From Filimonas lacunae (GTDB lineage: Bacteria; Bacteroidota; Bacteroidia; Chitinophagales; Chitinophagaceae): 64,000 nt of DNA. A model generated the notes under the pieces. It ran no database searches. It had not been told where the DNA came from and saw only the letters and a list, made by a program, of their open reading frames with translations. Both the position numbers and the translations under genes were made by a program. Below are positions 15,198-25,423 of the stretch, in pieces (position 1 is the stretch's first letter; every line of letters starts with the position of its first letter). The stretch lies in the NCBI RefSeq assembly GCF_002355595.1, contig NZ_AP017422.1:3224001-3288000 (forward strand), written 5' to 3'.

Positions 15198-18089
15198 TTA
15201 ATGTTTACCGGTATTGGGTTTCAGTTCGTCCGGGCTGTCTGCAGTATGCGTACTAAACCGGAACCGGGAAGGCGTTTTCAGCAAATCAGCTACCGTTTCA
15301 AACGATACCGATTGTGTTGGTGCAAAGTCAGACGATTGCATATACTGCATCAGGCTGGCAAACAGCTGACGTGCAGCAGGTTTGTCATTGGAAATGGCAG
15401 GCCCCAGATCAGCACTGGATAGGATGAGCTTTCCCTTACCTACAGCTACTTCCATAATAAGCCCCAGCCTGCGGTTCAGGAACCAGGTATCAATAGGCTG
15501 CACCAATGGCTTAAAGCCGGCAGGAAAATCTTCCAGCACCATCACCTGTGCCTTGTTAGCTATTTCCCACCATTGCAGGTTGCTATAACCTTCTGTAGGG
15601 AAACCGGCAAATGCCTTTGAATCTTTGGCTATGACCATGCCGGTTACATGCGGTGGCTTCATCTGAAACCAGGAGGTATTCCAGAACACCGGCTGAAAAT
15701 ACATCACCACTTCCTTGCCTTTTACAATCTTGCCGGCTGCATTGAAGAACACTTTGCCACCTCTCTCCAACACCTGTCTGGCACTATCATTCAGCTGCGT
15801 GGTGTAATACACCTCTTGCGGCACTTTCACTTCCTGATCGGGATAAACCCAGATATCCCAGTTGTTCTGGTAAGCAGTACCTGCTATACGTACTGACAAT
15901 GTCAGTTTTTCCGGCTGTAATACCTTGTGTAATGCCACTCGGATATCCCCTACTTTCTGGCCATTGCCATAACCCAGTGAATCCATACCCAATGTACCTT
16001 GTGCATATACCGCACCGGTTTCATTCTTCAGCACCCACTGAAATTGAGGTTGCAGCATGGGTGCCGGCTTTGCATTGGCCACCAGTATGCTGCCCGGTAA
16101 AGTATCGGAATTTTTATATACAAACTTTGGCAGCTGCACTAACGGAACCACATCGTTACAAAACTGACGAAATGCTGCTGCGTTAGTATAAGACTTAGGT
16201 TTCCAGAAGGCATTCACTACACCCACCAGTGCTGTACCCTGACCAGGAAAGTCCTGCAATCCCAGTAACTGAAAACCGGTATAGCCAGGTGTTCGCAACG
16301 TTTTCTCTATTTCATGCTTATAGCACAAAGCCTGTAATTTACCGGATGCCTGCAAAAACGCACCGGCCTGATCCAGCATGCCTTTCTCTTGCAGCGATTC
16401 GCGAAATATGTCAAAATTATAAGCCCGGTAAGCTCCTGTATACGATTTCACTTCACCAAAGTCGGGAAATACACACCACTGCCCCATTTCATGGGCAATA
16501 AAGGGTTTGTCAAACTTGGCTAAGCCAGCAGCATAATTGCTGTAGGTTTCCGGCCTTTCCTTGTCCCAGGTAAGGCCCCTTACGCCACCTCTTACCTGGT
16601 ATTGCGCATGGTCAACTACAGGCCAGCTGCCACCTACCGACATGCCGGTGTACAGCCGCCTGGTATCCTGCGCTTTCCAATAATCTACATAAGCATTCAG
16701 ATAAGGCACCTGGTTACCAGCCGGTTCATTACCTGCCGACAGCATAATAAAGGAAGGATGGTTGCCATACCATTGCAGCATACGCGCTGTTTCGTCATAG
16801 AGATACTGGTCAACAGGCATCCCTTTACCAATAGCAACACCATGATTGGGCCAGCTGGGTGCTTCCGGCTGAAGGTATACGCCCAGTTTATCCGCCGCTT
16901 CAAAAGCCGCTTCGGGAGGGCACCAGCTATGAAATCGTACATGATTCAAGCCATAAGACTGTATCACTTTTAAAATACGCTCCCACTCGCGTACATCGGT
17001 GGAAGGATACCCCGTTAAAGGAAACTCGCAGTTATTCAGCGTGCCACGCAAAGTGATGGGATGATCGTTGATGCGTATCTCCCTGCCTGCAATGGCTACG
17101 CTACGCATACCAAATGTAGTGCTATGGGCGGCCAGCTGCCTGCCGCCGGAAACCAGTTGTACGGTAAGACGATAGAGCGCAGGCTGATATTCACTCCAGG
17201 TGAACATATCATTTCCCATAGGAAGCGATAACCAAACAGTATCTGTGTTCTGGGCACCTAACCGAACAGCCTTTTTTACCGGGCTTACCCGGTGCACCTT
17301 CCCACCATTGTTGCCTGTTGCATGAACCAGTATGTCTCCGTTGATAGCACCATCGGTGGCATTCGCCAGCACCAGCCGTATTGCGGCTGTTTTGCCAGGC
17401 ACATCGGGAAACACCTGCACCTCCTTTATATATTCTTTTTCACTTACTTTCAGTTGCATGGTACCAATCACCCCATTCCAGTTGCCCTGTGTGTGATCAG
17501 ATACACTATGTGCATCCTGCCCGGGATTTACTTCTTTCAGGCTGTTATCAATCCGCAGTACTACCCGGTTTACACCGGCATGGCAATAGGCACTGATATC
17601 ATATTCATGTGGCGCTACCAGGCTGTTTTGTTTGCCCACGAAAACACCATTTACCCATACCTGTGTTTGAATATGTGCACGCTCCAGGAAAAGCATGATG
17701 CGCTTACCTGTCCACGATGCAGGTACCGTTACCGAACGCTGGTACCAGGCAGCGCCTACATAATGCTTTAAAGGATTTAACCAGAAAGGGATTTTGATAT
17801 GTCCTGGCTGACGGTATTTAGCTGTGTAGGGACTGAAATAATAAGAGCTATCATAGATAGAGCCTGTCCACCGTGTGGTAAGGCTGATAGCATCGCCTTT
17901 GCCATTGGTGAGCATAGAGCCTGGCAGCTGTATGCTATCGGTAAAACGGCCCATATACCATTTGTCCCGTATACCCGCATCCAGCGAGTCTACCTGAAAC
18001 TCCCAGTGCCCTGCCAGTGATATACCTGTTTCTTGTGCGCTTACTGTGGTAACCGCTAATAACAGCATCCAAACCAACCGAATTTTCAT
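15198..18089 (-). CDS. glycoside hydrolase family 2 enzyme (beta-galactosidase/glucuronidase type)
   Basis: 963 residues with a signal peptide (MLLLAVTTVSAQ). The GH2 sugar-binding jelly roll lies at about 20-210 (WYQRSVTVPASWTGKRIMLF, VWVNGVFVGKQNS), an Ig-like domain at about 215-330, and the TIM barrel from about 335. The acid/base is Glu455 in LSAGNEPAGN, and the likely nucleophile is Glu534 in FIAHEMGQW. The C-terminal 350 residues carry extra domains. The exact substrate cannot be read; context (GH35, galM, sugar porter) suggests a galactoside. It is in the leftward operon between the porter and galM genes. Confidence 0.9.
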   Translation of the reverse strand: MKIRLVWMLLLAVTTVSAQETGISLAGHWEFQVDSLDAGIRDKWYMGRFTDSIQLPGSMLTNGKGDAISLTTRWTGSIYDSSYYFSPYTAKYRQPGHIKIPFWLNPLKHYVGAAWYQRSVTVPASWTGKRIMLFLERAHIQTQVWVNGVFVGKQNSLVAPHEYDISAYCHAGVNRVVLRIDNSLKEVNPGQDAHSVSDHTQGNWNGVIGTMQLKVSEKEYIKEVQVFPDVPGKTAAIRLVLANATDGAINGDILVHATGNNGGKVHRVSPVKKAVRLGAQNTDTVWLSLPMGNDMFTWSEYQPALYRLTVQLVSGGRQLAAHSTTFGMRSVAIAGREIRINDHPITLRGTLNNCEFPLTGYPSTDVREWERILKVIQSYGLNHVRFHSWCPPEAAFEAADKLGVYLQPEAPSWPNHGVAIGKGMPVDQYLYDETARMLQWYGNHPSFIMLSAGNEPAGNQVPYLNAYVDYWKAQDTRRLYTGMSVGGSWPVVDHAQYQVRGGVRGLTWDKERPETYSNYAAGLAKFDKPFIAHEMGQWCVFPDFGEVKSYTGAYRAYNFDIFRESLQEKGMLDQAGAFLQASGKLQALCYKHEIEKTLRTPGYTGFQLLGLQDFPGQGTALVGVVNAFWKPKSYTNAAAFRQFCNDVVPLVQLPKFVYKNSDTLPGSILVANAKPAPMLQPQFQWVLKNETGAVYAQGTLGMDSLGYGNGQKVGDIRVALHKVLQPEKLTLSVRIAGTAYQNNWDIWVYPDQEVKVPQEVYYTTQLNDSARQVLERGGKVFFNAAGKIVKGKEVVMYFQPVFWNTSWFQMKPPHVTGMVIAKDSKAFAGFPTEGYSNLQWWEIANKAQVMVLEDFPAGFKPLVQPIDTWFLNRRLGLIMEVAVGKGKLILSSADLGPAISNDKPAARQLFASLMQYMQSSDFAPTQSVSFETVADLLKTPSRFRFSTHTADSPDELKPNTGKH

Positions 18090-18115
18090 TTGTATTCATT
18101 TTAGAGGGAAAGCCT

Positions 18116-19471
18116 TTACTCCATACTCTCCAGCGATTTCCCCTTTGTTTCTTTTACTTTTTGCCAGGTAAACAACGTACCCACTGCACAAACACCCGCA
18201 TAGATATAGAACGATTGCTCCTTCCATTTTTCAAACAACACCGGGAAGGTGAATACCAGCATAAAATAAGCGATCCACAGGCTAACTGTAGCTACTACTA
18301 TGGCTTCGGCCCGCACCTTGTTGGGGAATATCTCCGAAATAAGCACCCAGGTAACAGGGGCCAGTGTCATCGCATACAACCCTATAGCCGCCAACAGAAA
18401 CCAGGATACTGATGCCACATGCGCGCCCAATAACTGCGCAATGAAGATATACAGAATGGTTAATCCTGCTGCTCCCATCAGCATCAGTGGTTTGCGGCCC
18501 AGCTTGTCTACCAGCAACAGCGCCAGCACGGTAAACACCAGGTTCACTCCTCCTATAAAGATCGTTTGCATCAGCTGGTCGTCCTGGTTGGCCCCAATGC
18601 TCTGGAATATTTTAGGGGCATAGTTAAACACGGTATTGATACCGCACAACTGCTGAAACACCGCCAGGCCAATGCCCACCAGCACCGCAGGGATCACCTG
18701 TTTTTGCAACAGGCCCGAATAGTTCATTTTGCTAATGCCCTGCAGACTTGCTGCTATCTGTTGCAACGCTTGTTTGGCAAAGGCGGTATCCCCAATGCGA
18801 AGTAATACCTTTTCAGCCTCCTGTACCCTGTTCACCTTCACCAGCCACCGTGGACTTTCGGGCAGAAAAAAGCTACCCAGCAAAAACAACGAAGAAGGCA
18901 CCACGCCCAGGCCAAACATCCAGCGCCAGGCATCTGCCCCGCTATTGCGCAACCAGTAATTGACCAGGTTGGTAATGAGTATACCTATTACAATAGTTAA
19001 CTGGTTAATGGCTACCAGGCGGCCGCGCAGGTGCGCAGGCGCTACTTCGGCAATGTACATGGGCGATAGCATAGACGCCATTCCCACACCAATGCCGGCA
19101 CAAAAACGCGCACCAATGAACATTTCCCGGGATACAGATAAAGCCATTACCACCGAAGAAACCGTAAAAACCAGGGCGGCATACATCAGACCGGGCCTGC
19201 GTCCATAACGGTCGGCAATTTTACCGGCTATCACACAGCCAGCTACCGCACCCAGGGCCAGGCTGCCTGTGGCAAAGCCCTCCCAGTAACTATCCAGGTG
19301 AAACTGATTTTGCAAAAAAGGAAGCGCACCGGAAATCACCGCAAAGTCAAACCCGAACAGGTAGCCCCCCAATGCAGAGATCAGTGAAATAACCACTATA
19401 TATTTTTTGCTGAAAGCATGTGTATCCTTCGTTGCCGGCACTCCCGGCTGATCTGCTATAAAGATGGCCAT
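18116..19471 (-). CDS. MFS sugar porter (XylE/GalP-like)
   Basis: 451 residues with 12 predicted transmembrane helices. Sugar-porter signatures are visible: ADRYGRRPGLM after helix 2, PESPRWLVK before the central loop, DKLGRKPLML after helix 8, and KETKGKSLE at the C-terminus. GINTVFNYAPKIF with QQLCG just before it is the helix 7 QQxxG sugar-binding motif region. It is a proton-coupled or facilitative inner-membrane transporter for a hexose or pentose, here most likely galactose. The GH35 gene ends-to-start gap is 2 bases, so expression is coupled. Confidence 0.93.
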   Translation of the reverse strand: MAIFIADQPGVPATKDTHAFSKKYIVVISLISALGGYLFGFDFAVISGALPFLQNQFHLDSYWEGFATGSLALGAVAGCVIAGKIADRYGRRPGLMYAALVFTVSSVVMALSVSREMFIGARFCAGIGVGMASMLSPMYIAEVAPAHLRGRLVAINQLTIVIGILITNLVNYWLRNSGADAWRWMFGLGVVPSSLFLLGSFFLPESPRWLVKVNRVQEAEKVLLRIGDTAFAKQALQQIAASLQGISKMNYSGLLQKQVIPAVLVGIGLAVFQQLCGINTVFNYAPKIFQSIGANQDDQLMQTIFIGGVNLVFTVLALLLVDKLGRKPLMLMGAAGLTILYIFIAQLLGAHVASVSWFLLAAIGLYAMTLAPVTWVLISEIFPNKVRAEAIVVATVSLWIAYFMLVFTFPVLFEKWKEQSFYIYAGVCAVGTLFTWQKVKETKGKSLESME

Positions 19472-19473
19472 AA

Positions 19474-21930
19474 TTAAAAGTTAAGCATCGTTTTGTATTG
19501 CGCCTTCATAGAAAGGCTTTTTACTTTCAGGTAGCTTTTATCCTTACCAAAATCAGGAATGCTGCCGGGTAACGGCTGCAAATCTACCTGGTAAGATGCA
19601 TCCTTCATCATGGGCCGGAAATACAGCACCATTTCTTCCGGCTTACCGGTAGCGGCAACCAGGTCACGCAATCCTATCTGCCAGGGTATGCCTTTATAAA
19701 ACTCATCTATCACCAGCTCGCCATTGACAAAGCCCTGACCCGTATCGCCGGTGTAATCTACTACCAGGTAACAGTCGTTCAGCTGTTGCGGCAAGCTTTG
19801 TGGTAACGTTACCGCCCACTTCCTGCTACTCACTTCCCTCGCTTGCACGGGCAACGATACAGGCGTGTTGGTTACCTGCCAGCCGGTGAACGGATGCCAT
19901 TTGTTTTGAGGAGTGACTGCCTGTGCAGTGCCAGGCTTTACAGCTATACCGGGATACAGGTAAATATCGAAAACAGCGGAATCGCTCAGGCACGCTAATT
20001 GCTTGCCGTTTTGTAACAAAATAGCCTGTGATAAAGCCAGGTGCTTTTTCCCATTCAGCGTTATTAAATAAGATTGTAAAGCCAGTGATTTACGCAATAC
20101 CAGTACCTGTGTTTTACGTCCATGTTCCTGCACGGTAAACGTGGCTATTGCCCCCTTACAGGTTACTATAGCCTTACCACCGGAGCGCATCAGGGTTGCG
20201 CCTGACAAGCCGGATATTTGTGCACCTGCATCCCATGCCAGCTCGGCCTGCACCTGGTCTGGCGCAAAGAAAACATAAGCCGGAACGCCGTTGTTCTCCA
20301 CCTTACATAACAATTGAGCAGTGGAATAATGCAGTAACAAACCATTCATGTCCAATCTAAATGGCAGTACCAGGTTCTCCCCGCCCGGCACATCCATACC
20401 ATGTGTAGCGGGAATTTTTATGGCTCCCGCAGCTGTTTGTATGGCAAACTGAATGTTGCGCTGATCCAGCATGCTGGTATCATCCTGGAAATTATTGATG
20501 AATAAAAAACCACTATTATCCTTTACGCGCACTGCATAGCGCAGGTCTGTAATGTTGTCGGGTTGCAGTGTGGCTGCGTTATCAGGCAATACAGTAGTCA
20601 TCGGTGCCAGTATATCGCCAAACTGCTGCATAAAGAAATGCAACAGCTTTAACCGGTGAAACCCTTCCCTTACCTGGCCGTACTCTCCAATGGGTGCCTG
20701 AAAATCGTAGGAGATCTTCGGCAGGCCATAGGCTTCATCACTCAGAAAAGCTTCGCCCCCTTTGGGCGTAAGGCCACCGTGATACATGTAATAACCAATG
20801 CCATTAGCACCGCTGCCCAGGCAACGGTTAATCATGGCATCAAAGCTTTTATGGTCTGCAATGGGCCTTCTCTTATATACACTCATAATGCCCGAACCCA
20901 GTTCGGCCGCAAAAACAGGATAGTCTTCCGGGCGGTAGCGCACCGGTGCATAATCCGGTTTTACCTGCATATCCTTATACAGGAAGAAAGGAGAATAATC
21001 GCGCTTCGGTGTCCAGAACGGATAAGCATAAGCCGCTGTTACCGGTATGGTTTCTCCGGGTATAATAGCGGCATTGCCCCAACCCGTAGCGGTATATAAT
21101 GGCGTTACCATGCCGTGCTTTACAGCCAGTGATTTCAAAATCTTCATATGATCCTGGCCCAGTGCTGCGTAAGGGTTATTTTCCTTTGCTACGCCAACAC
21201 CTTCCTGTGTGCCTTTCAGGTCACGTTCCGCCGCTGTTAAGTCTAATGGCTGTCCCGGATAAGTAAGTCCCCAGGGTGCTGCGGAATGCTGGTATTCATT
21301 TTCTATCTGGATGCCTATTACAGGCCCACCATCTTTATAATACAGTTGTTGCAGCTGTGCGCCTGTTTGCTGGTAAAAGCGGTCTACATAATCCAGGTAT
21401 AGCTTATCGTTAGAACGTATCACCAGCGGCCTGCCCAGTAACCAGTCCGGCAATCCACCGTTACGCACCTCCCCATGGCAAAAAGGCCCTACCCGTACTA
21501 TCACATACATGTTATGCTTTGCACATAGCTCAATGAACTGACGTAGGTTGTTATTGCCCGACCAGTTAAACTGGCCCTCCTTTGTTTCGTGGAAGTTCCA
21601 GAAAACATAGGTGGCAATTACAGTGATGCCACCGGCTTTCATTTTCAGTATAGACTCTTCCCAATGAGGTTGGGGATAGCGCGAAAAATGAAATTCTCCG
21701 GTCACGGGTATTACCGGTTTTCCGTTTAGGGTCAAATAATAATTATTCACCCCTATGCTATCCCCCTGGGGGTTATGGCCACCCAGTTGCAGGTGGCCCC
21801 CATATATCTTTTTAGCAGGTACGGCTGCATCTATCTGGTACAGTTTGGGTGTTTGCGCATGCAGTACCATTGCTGGTAACAGCCACGCTCCCACCATTGC
21901 TGCATATTGCGTTCTGATCCGTTTTTTCAT
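19474..21930 (-). CDS. GH35 beta-galactosidase, secreted
   Basis: 818 residues from the ATG at 21930 (MKKRIRTQY); a start four codons earlier is less likely because it adds Asn-Cys-His before the positive signal-peptide head. A signal peptide (GAWLLPAMVLHAQ) is followed by the GH35 barrel: GEFHFSRYPQPHWEESILKM, YVFWNFHETKEGQFNW, the acid/base Glu in IQIENEYQH (about 212) and the nucleophile Glu in PVFAAELGSG (about 343). C-terminal beta-sandwich domains follow. It removes terminal beta-galactose from oligo- or polysaccharides in the periplasm or at the surface. It lies 21 bases after the DUF5107 gene. Confidence 0.93.
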   Translation of the reverse strand: MKKRIRTQYAAMVGAWLLPAMVLHAQTPKLYQIDAAVPAKKIYGGHLQLGGHNPQGDSIGVNNYYLTLNGKPVIPVTGEFHFSRYPQPHWEESILKMKAGGITVIATYVFWNFHETKEGQFNWSGNNNLRQFIELCAKHNMYVIVRVGPFCHGEVRNGGLPDWLLGRPLVIRSNDKLYLDYVDRFYQQTGAQLQQLYYKDGGPVIGIQIENEYQHSAAPWGLTYPGQPLDLTAAERDLKGTQEGVGVAKENNPYAALGQDHMKILKSLAVKHGMVTPLYTATGWGNAAIIPGETIPVTAAYAYPFWTPKRDYSPFFLYKDMQVKPDYAPVRYRPEDYPVFAAELGSGIMSVYKRRPIADHKSFDAMINRCLGSGANGIGYYMYHGGLTPKGGEAFLSDEAYGLPKISYDFQAPIGEYGQVREGFHRLKLLHFFMQQFGDILAPMTTVLPDNAATLQPDNITDLRYAVRVKDNSGFLFINNFQDDTSMLDQRNIQFAIQTAAGAIKIPATHGMDVPGGENLVLPFRLDMNGLLLHYSTAQLLCKVENNGVPAYVFFAPDQVQAELAWDAGAQISGLSGATLMRSGGKAIVTCKGAIATFTVQEHGRKTQVLVLRKSLALQSYLITLNGKKHLALSQAILLQNGKQLACLSDSAVFDIYLYPGIAVKPGTAQAVTPQNKWHPFTGWQVTNTPVSLPVQAREVSSRKWAVTLPQSLPQQLNDCYLVVDYTGDTGQGFVNGELVIDEFYKGIPWQIGLRDLVAATGKPEEMVLYFRPMMKDASYQVDLQPLPGSIPDFGKDKSYLKVKSLSMKAQYKTMLNF

Positions 21931-21951
21931 ATGACAATTCACGTTATTATT

Positions 21952-24900
21952 TTATCCTGCAATGCCGGCTACAGTAGCCATGGGCATCGTTATCTTATTT
22001 TTATGTACAATAGCTCCCTGGTGATTCACATCTGCCTGCAATATCTGTGTAAACAGTGCATCAGCTTTATCCGTGTCGCCTTTACCCAACCATCCCAAAG
22101 CCTGCAAGTACAGACAATGGATGCGATTACGCTCCGACAAATCCATATCAAATACCTGCATGTCTGGTAAAGACACCGCGAAGTAATCAATGGTAATGAT
22201 GTCCTCCTGGTGCAATTGACCAAAATCAATCAGTCGCTGAAACACTTCTGCCGCTTTGTCCGGCTCTCCCAGCTTCTTCCAGCTCCAACCCTGGTACAGT
22301 ATCTTATCTGGTTGCGGGTCGTTATAAAAAATAGCCTGCACCGGCTCTTTAATACCTTGTGTAGACAGCCTGAACCAATGATCCGCCTGTGCGGCATTCC
22401 CCAACAGTTCGTAAGCTACCCCCTTCCAGAAATGTATATCATTTTCCTGCACACCTGTTAGTTTGCCTTCGCCCAGGTTGTCGGGGTATACCTCCGCCTG
22501 CTCCAGTAAGTGTAAGGCTTGCGCTGCCTTGCCCGCTGCAATGGCCACTTTGGCCAGTTCTATATGGCAAATCAGGTATTGCGCTACCACCTTGCCTTCA
22601 CCACCCTCCCAGGGATGAAAACGGCCGGCAGCAATCAGGTTGCGTGCGGTAACATAATCTTCCAGTTGGTTGTATAGCGTAATCTTTTCCAGGAACAGAT
22701 CGTCCCGGCTGCTTACCAGGTCAGCATACTGCTCCAGCAACAACAACCGGCCTGCCAATGGCTTCCCCATCTTCTTATACAGTTGATCCAGCTCCATCAG
22801 AACGCGGGCATCCGTTTTGTCCAGCGCAAAAGCGGTTTCCAATGATGCCAACGCCTTCTGTGGGTTTTGTTGTTTGTTATAATAGGCCAGTGCTAGGTTA
22901 CGATGGGCCGTTGGCAGCTCCTGCTTTAGGGCCACTGCTTTTTCCCAATGCGCCACGGCATCTGTATATTGTCGTTTATCGTACCAGTAGTTACCCAGGA
23001 AATAGTGGGCATGGGCATCGTCAGGCTGGCAGGCAATGGCCGCCTGTAACACCAGCACTTCTTCCATACGGTTGGGGAATACAAAGTCAACACCCAGTGC
23101 TGCACCAGAACGGAAACAATGCAATGCTTCTTCTGTTTTGCCGGTTTTAAAAGCAAACCAGCCCAGATAATACCATGCCAGCGGATAAGGCGTAGCGGAC
23201 TGTTGCACCTGTAAGTATAATAATTCAAAAGCTTCTTCATACAAACCGGCATGCGCATAGTCCAGTGCGTATTCTATATAGTTGTGCACCTCATTTCTAC
23301 TGATGGTTTGCAATGCCGCGCAGGCTGCTGCTGCCTGCTCCTGGCCTGCTGCTTTGTACAACAGGTATCTTTCAAACAGACATCCGAAATGAAAGGGATC
23401 TATAGTCAGGGAGTCTGCAATCAGCGCCAGCGCTTCTGTTGTTCTTCCCAGCTTCCGGAGTATAAATACTTTGGCATGTCTTGCCGTATGGCTGTGGTAA
23501 TTTTTAACCAATGCTTTGTCCGCATGTGCCAGTGCATCTTCCCACCAGCCACGTAAACTGGCTATGCGTGCCAGGTTCAGAAAGCCTGCATGTTTCCAGG
23601 CATCATTCCAGGTGGCTTTATAAAACAGTTCATAGGCTTCTTCGTACTGCTCCTGCATGGCCAGCGACCAGCCCAGGTTGTATAACGGCTCGCCATCATA
23701 CGGATTGGGGTTACGTTCCGTCATTGTTTTTACGGCGCTCCTGAAATACCCTTCTGCTTCACTGAACTTACCACGACGCAGCAGCCACAAACCCATGGCA
23801 TTGTTGTTACGGATATCACCTGCATCCCTTCGCAGGGCTTCCTGGTAATAATCAGTAGCCACGTAAGTGGCATGCCGGTATTGCTCCAGGTGCATACCGG
23901 TGAGGTATAACTGTTCGCAGCTCTCTACCTTTTCCGGCAACAGCGCGGGCTTCGCTGGCTGCGGCACCGGTTGGTCTTTTTCTTTCTCTGCCTGGTAACG
24001 CAGTAATTCCCTGCCTGTTTCGGCATCACGTATGGTAAATAGCACTTCTGATGCTTCCAGGTTTTCCGGCACTGTTATCTCGCGGGTATACGGCTTCTCC
24101 GGCGATACAGGAGTTACTTCGCTATACAGTAATTGCCCTGCTTTCAACAAGGATATTTCCAGCGCCTGAAACACAGAAGTAGTATACACTATCATCCGGC
24201 ACTGGCCCTTATCCACCTCTACATTCGCCACCACATCCTTGCTCGCGTTCTTTACCACGCCAACTTCGCGGTAAGGCATAAAGTATTGGGTAAACGTTTT
24301 TTCTTCATAAGGCTGTAACCACGAAAAATCGGGCTGGTTATCCGTAAACACACCTGTCATCAGCTCAATGTAAGGGCCATCTTCATCCGTGAGGTTACGA
24401 TCCCAGGCCTGGCCAAATGCGCCATGCCCCCATGTCCATTGCTTTTTGCCAGGCGATACATGACGGTCTGCCACATGCAGTAAACCTCCACCGGAATCAT
24501 GTTCATACCCCCCTATGAAATTGTATTTAGAGGATGCCGCCATATATGAGGTAGGCACGGGTATATTCTTATAGCGGGAAATGTCTGTTCCCGGTGCATA
24601 ATCCACTTTATAGTATACACCTTTGGCTATGGGAAAGGCTGATACATCGCGCTTTCCATGATCGAACACGGCATGCACATCAGGCGGAAAAACAGACTGG
24701 TAATGATCGTTCACTTTCACCGCAGGGTTGGCCCACCACAGAAAGGTTTGCGGAAACGGTGTGCGGTTATACAGCTTACCGCTGATTTCGAGGTAAGCCT
24801 TGCCCGGGTATAAGGTAAAACCGGCCATGCCTTTGGTGCGAAACATACGCTCCACCTCGTTCACCCATACCGTTTTACTACCATCTTCATTGGTTTTAAT

Positions 24901-25305
24901 ACAGTAATCAATGGGCGAAAACGTAGAAGGCCGGTGGTGCTGCGGCCAGTTGAACTCTATGCCGCCGGAAATCCATGGGCCCGTCAGTCCCACTAACGCC
25001 GGTTTAATCACCTGGTTGTAATACACAAAATGTCGTTGTTTTACCTTGTCCCAGGCCATTTGTATCCTGCCACCCAGCTCGGGCAGTATCATAATTTTCA
25101 GGTATTCGTTTTCCAGGTATACCGCCCTGTATATCTTATCTGTTTTTTCGTCCGCAATCTTTTCAATCACCGCATGTGGATACACCACACCGCTACTGCC
25201 CTGATATACCCGCTTTTCCAGGAACATGGGATTTTTTTCCGGTTCACCGGTAGGGTATGTGGGAATCACCACTTCTTCTTCCCAGGCTTTGACTTCTTGC
25301 ATCAT
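21952..25305 (-). CDS. DUF5107-domain protein with TPR repeats
   Basis: 1117 residues (ATG at 25305, or the next codon at 25302). The first 330 residues match DUF5107 (GGRIQMAWDKVKQRHFVYYN, WISGGIEFNWPQHHRPSTF), which resembles the beta-sandwich of mutarotases and chondroitinase-type carbohydrate binders. From about 430 to 1090 come many 34-residue TPR units (for example GLWLLRRGKFSEAEGYFRSA). No signal peptide is visible, so it is probably cytoplasmic. DUF5107-TPR proteins recur beside glycoside hydrolases in Bacteroidota and Actinobacteria; their activity is not well established. It is the first gene of the galactoside operon. Confidence 0.85.
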   Translation of the reverse strand: MMQEVKAWEEEVVIPTYPTGEPEKNPMFLEKRVYQGSSGVVYPHAVIEKIADEKTDKIYRAVYLENEYLKIMILPELGGRIQMAWDKVKQRHFVYYNQVIKPALVGLTGPWISGGIEFNWPQHHRPSTFSPIDYCIKTNEDGSKTVWVNEVERMFRTKGMAGFTLYPGKAYLEISGKLYNRTPFPQTFLWWANPAVKVNDHYQSVFPPDVHAVFDHGKRDVSAFPIAKGVYYKVDYAPGTDISRYKNIPVPTSYMAASSKYNFIGGYEHDSGGGLLHVADRHVSPGKKQWTWGHGAFGQAWDRNLTDEDGPYIELMTGVFTDNQPDFSWLQPYEEKTFTQYFMPYREVGVVKNASKDVVANVEVDKGQCRMIVYTTSVFQALEISLLKAGQLLYSEVTPVSPEKPYTREITVPENLEASEVLFTIRDAETGRELLRYQAEKEKDQPVPQPAKPALLPEKVESCEQLYLTGMHLEQYRHATYVATDYYQEALRRDAGDIRNNNAMGLWLLRRGKFSEAEGYFRSAVKTMTERNPNPYDGEPLYNLGWSLAMQEQYEEAYELFYKATWNDAWKHAGFLNLARIASLRGWWEDALAHADKALVKNYHSHTARHAKVFILRKLGRTTEALALIADSLTIDPFHFGCLFERYLLYKAAGQEQAAAACAALQTISRNEVHNYIEYALDYAHAGLYEEAFELLYLQVQQSATPYPLAWYYLGWFAFKTGKTEEALHCFRSGAALGVDFVFPNRMEEVLVLQAAIACQPDDAHAHYFLGNYWYDKRQYTDAVAHWEKAVALKQELPTAHRNLALAYYNKQQNPQKALASLETAFALDKTDARVLMELDQLYKKMGKPLAGRLLLLEQYADLVSSRDDLFLEKITLYNQLEDYVTARNLIAAGRFHPWEGGEGKVVAQYLICHIELAKVAIAAGKAAQALHLLEQAEVYPDNLGEGKLTGVQENDIHFWKGVAYELLGNAAQADHWFRLSTQGIKEPVQAIFYNDPQPDKILYQGWSWKKLGEPDKAAEVFQRLIDFGQLHQEDIITIDYFAVSLPDMQVFDMDLSERNRIHCLYLQALGWLGKGDTDKADALFTQILQADVNHQGAIVHKNKITMPMATVAGIAG

Positions 25306-25423
25306 ATCTCCAGATTGTTATTCTTACCAACAAAATAAACCTATCCCGACTTCCCGATTGTTGGAGAAAAAAATGGATTTTGTGGATTATTTTACGATTT
25401 TATAGCATTACACAGCAGCACTC
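25306..25423. promoter_or_regulatory. divergent control region of the galactoside operon and its AraC gene
   Basis: 118 bases separate the two divergent ATGs. The stretch is AT-rich and contains CCAACA (25327-25332) and TGTTGG (25359-25364), an inverted pair 26 bases apart that could be an AraC-type half-site pair. Both transcription units must start here. The operator assignment is a guess from position. Confidence 0.4.
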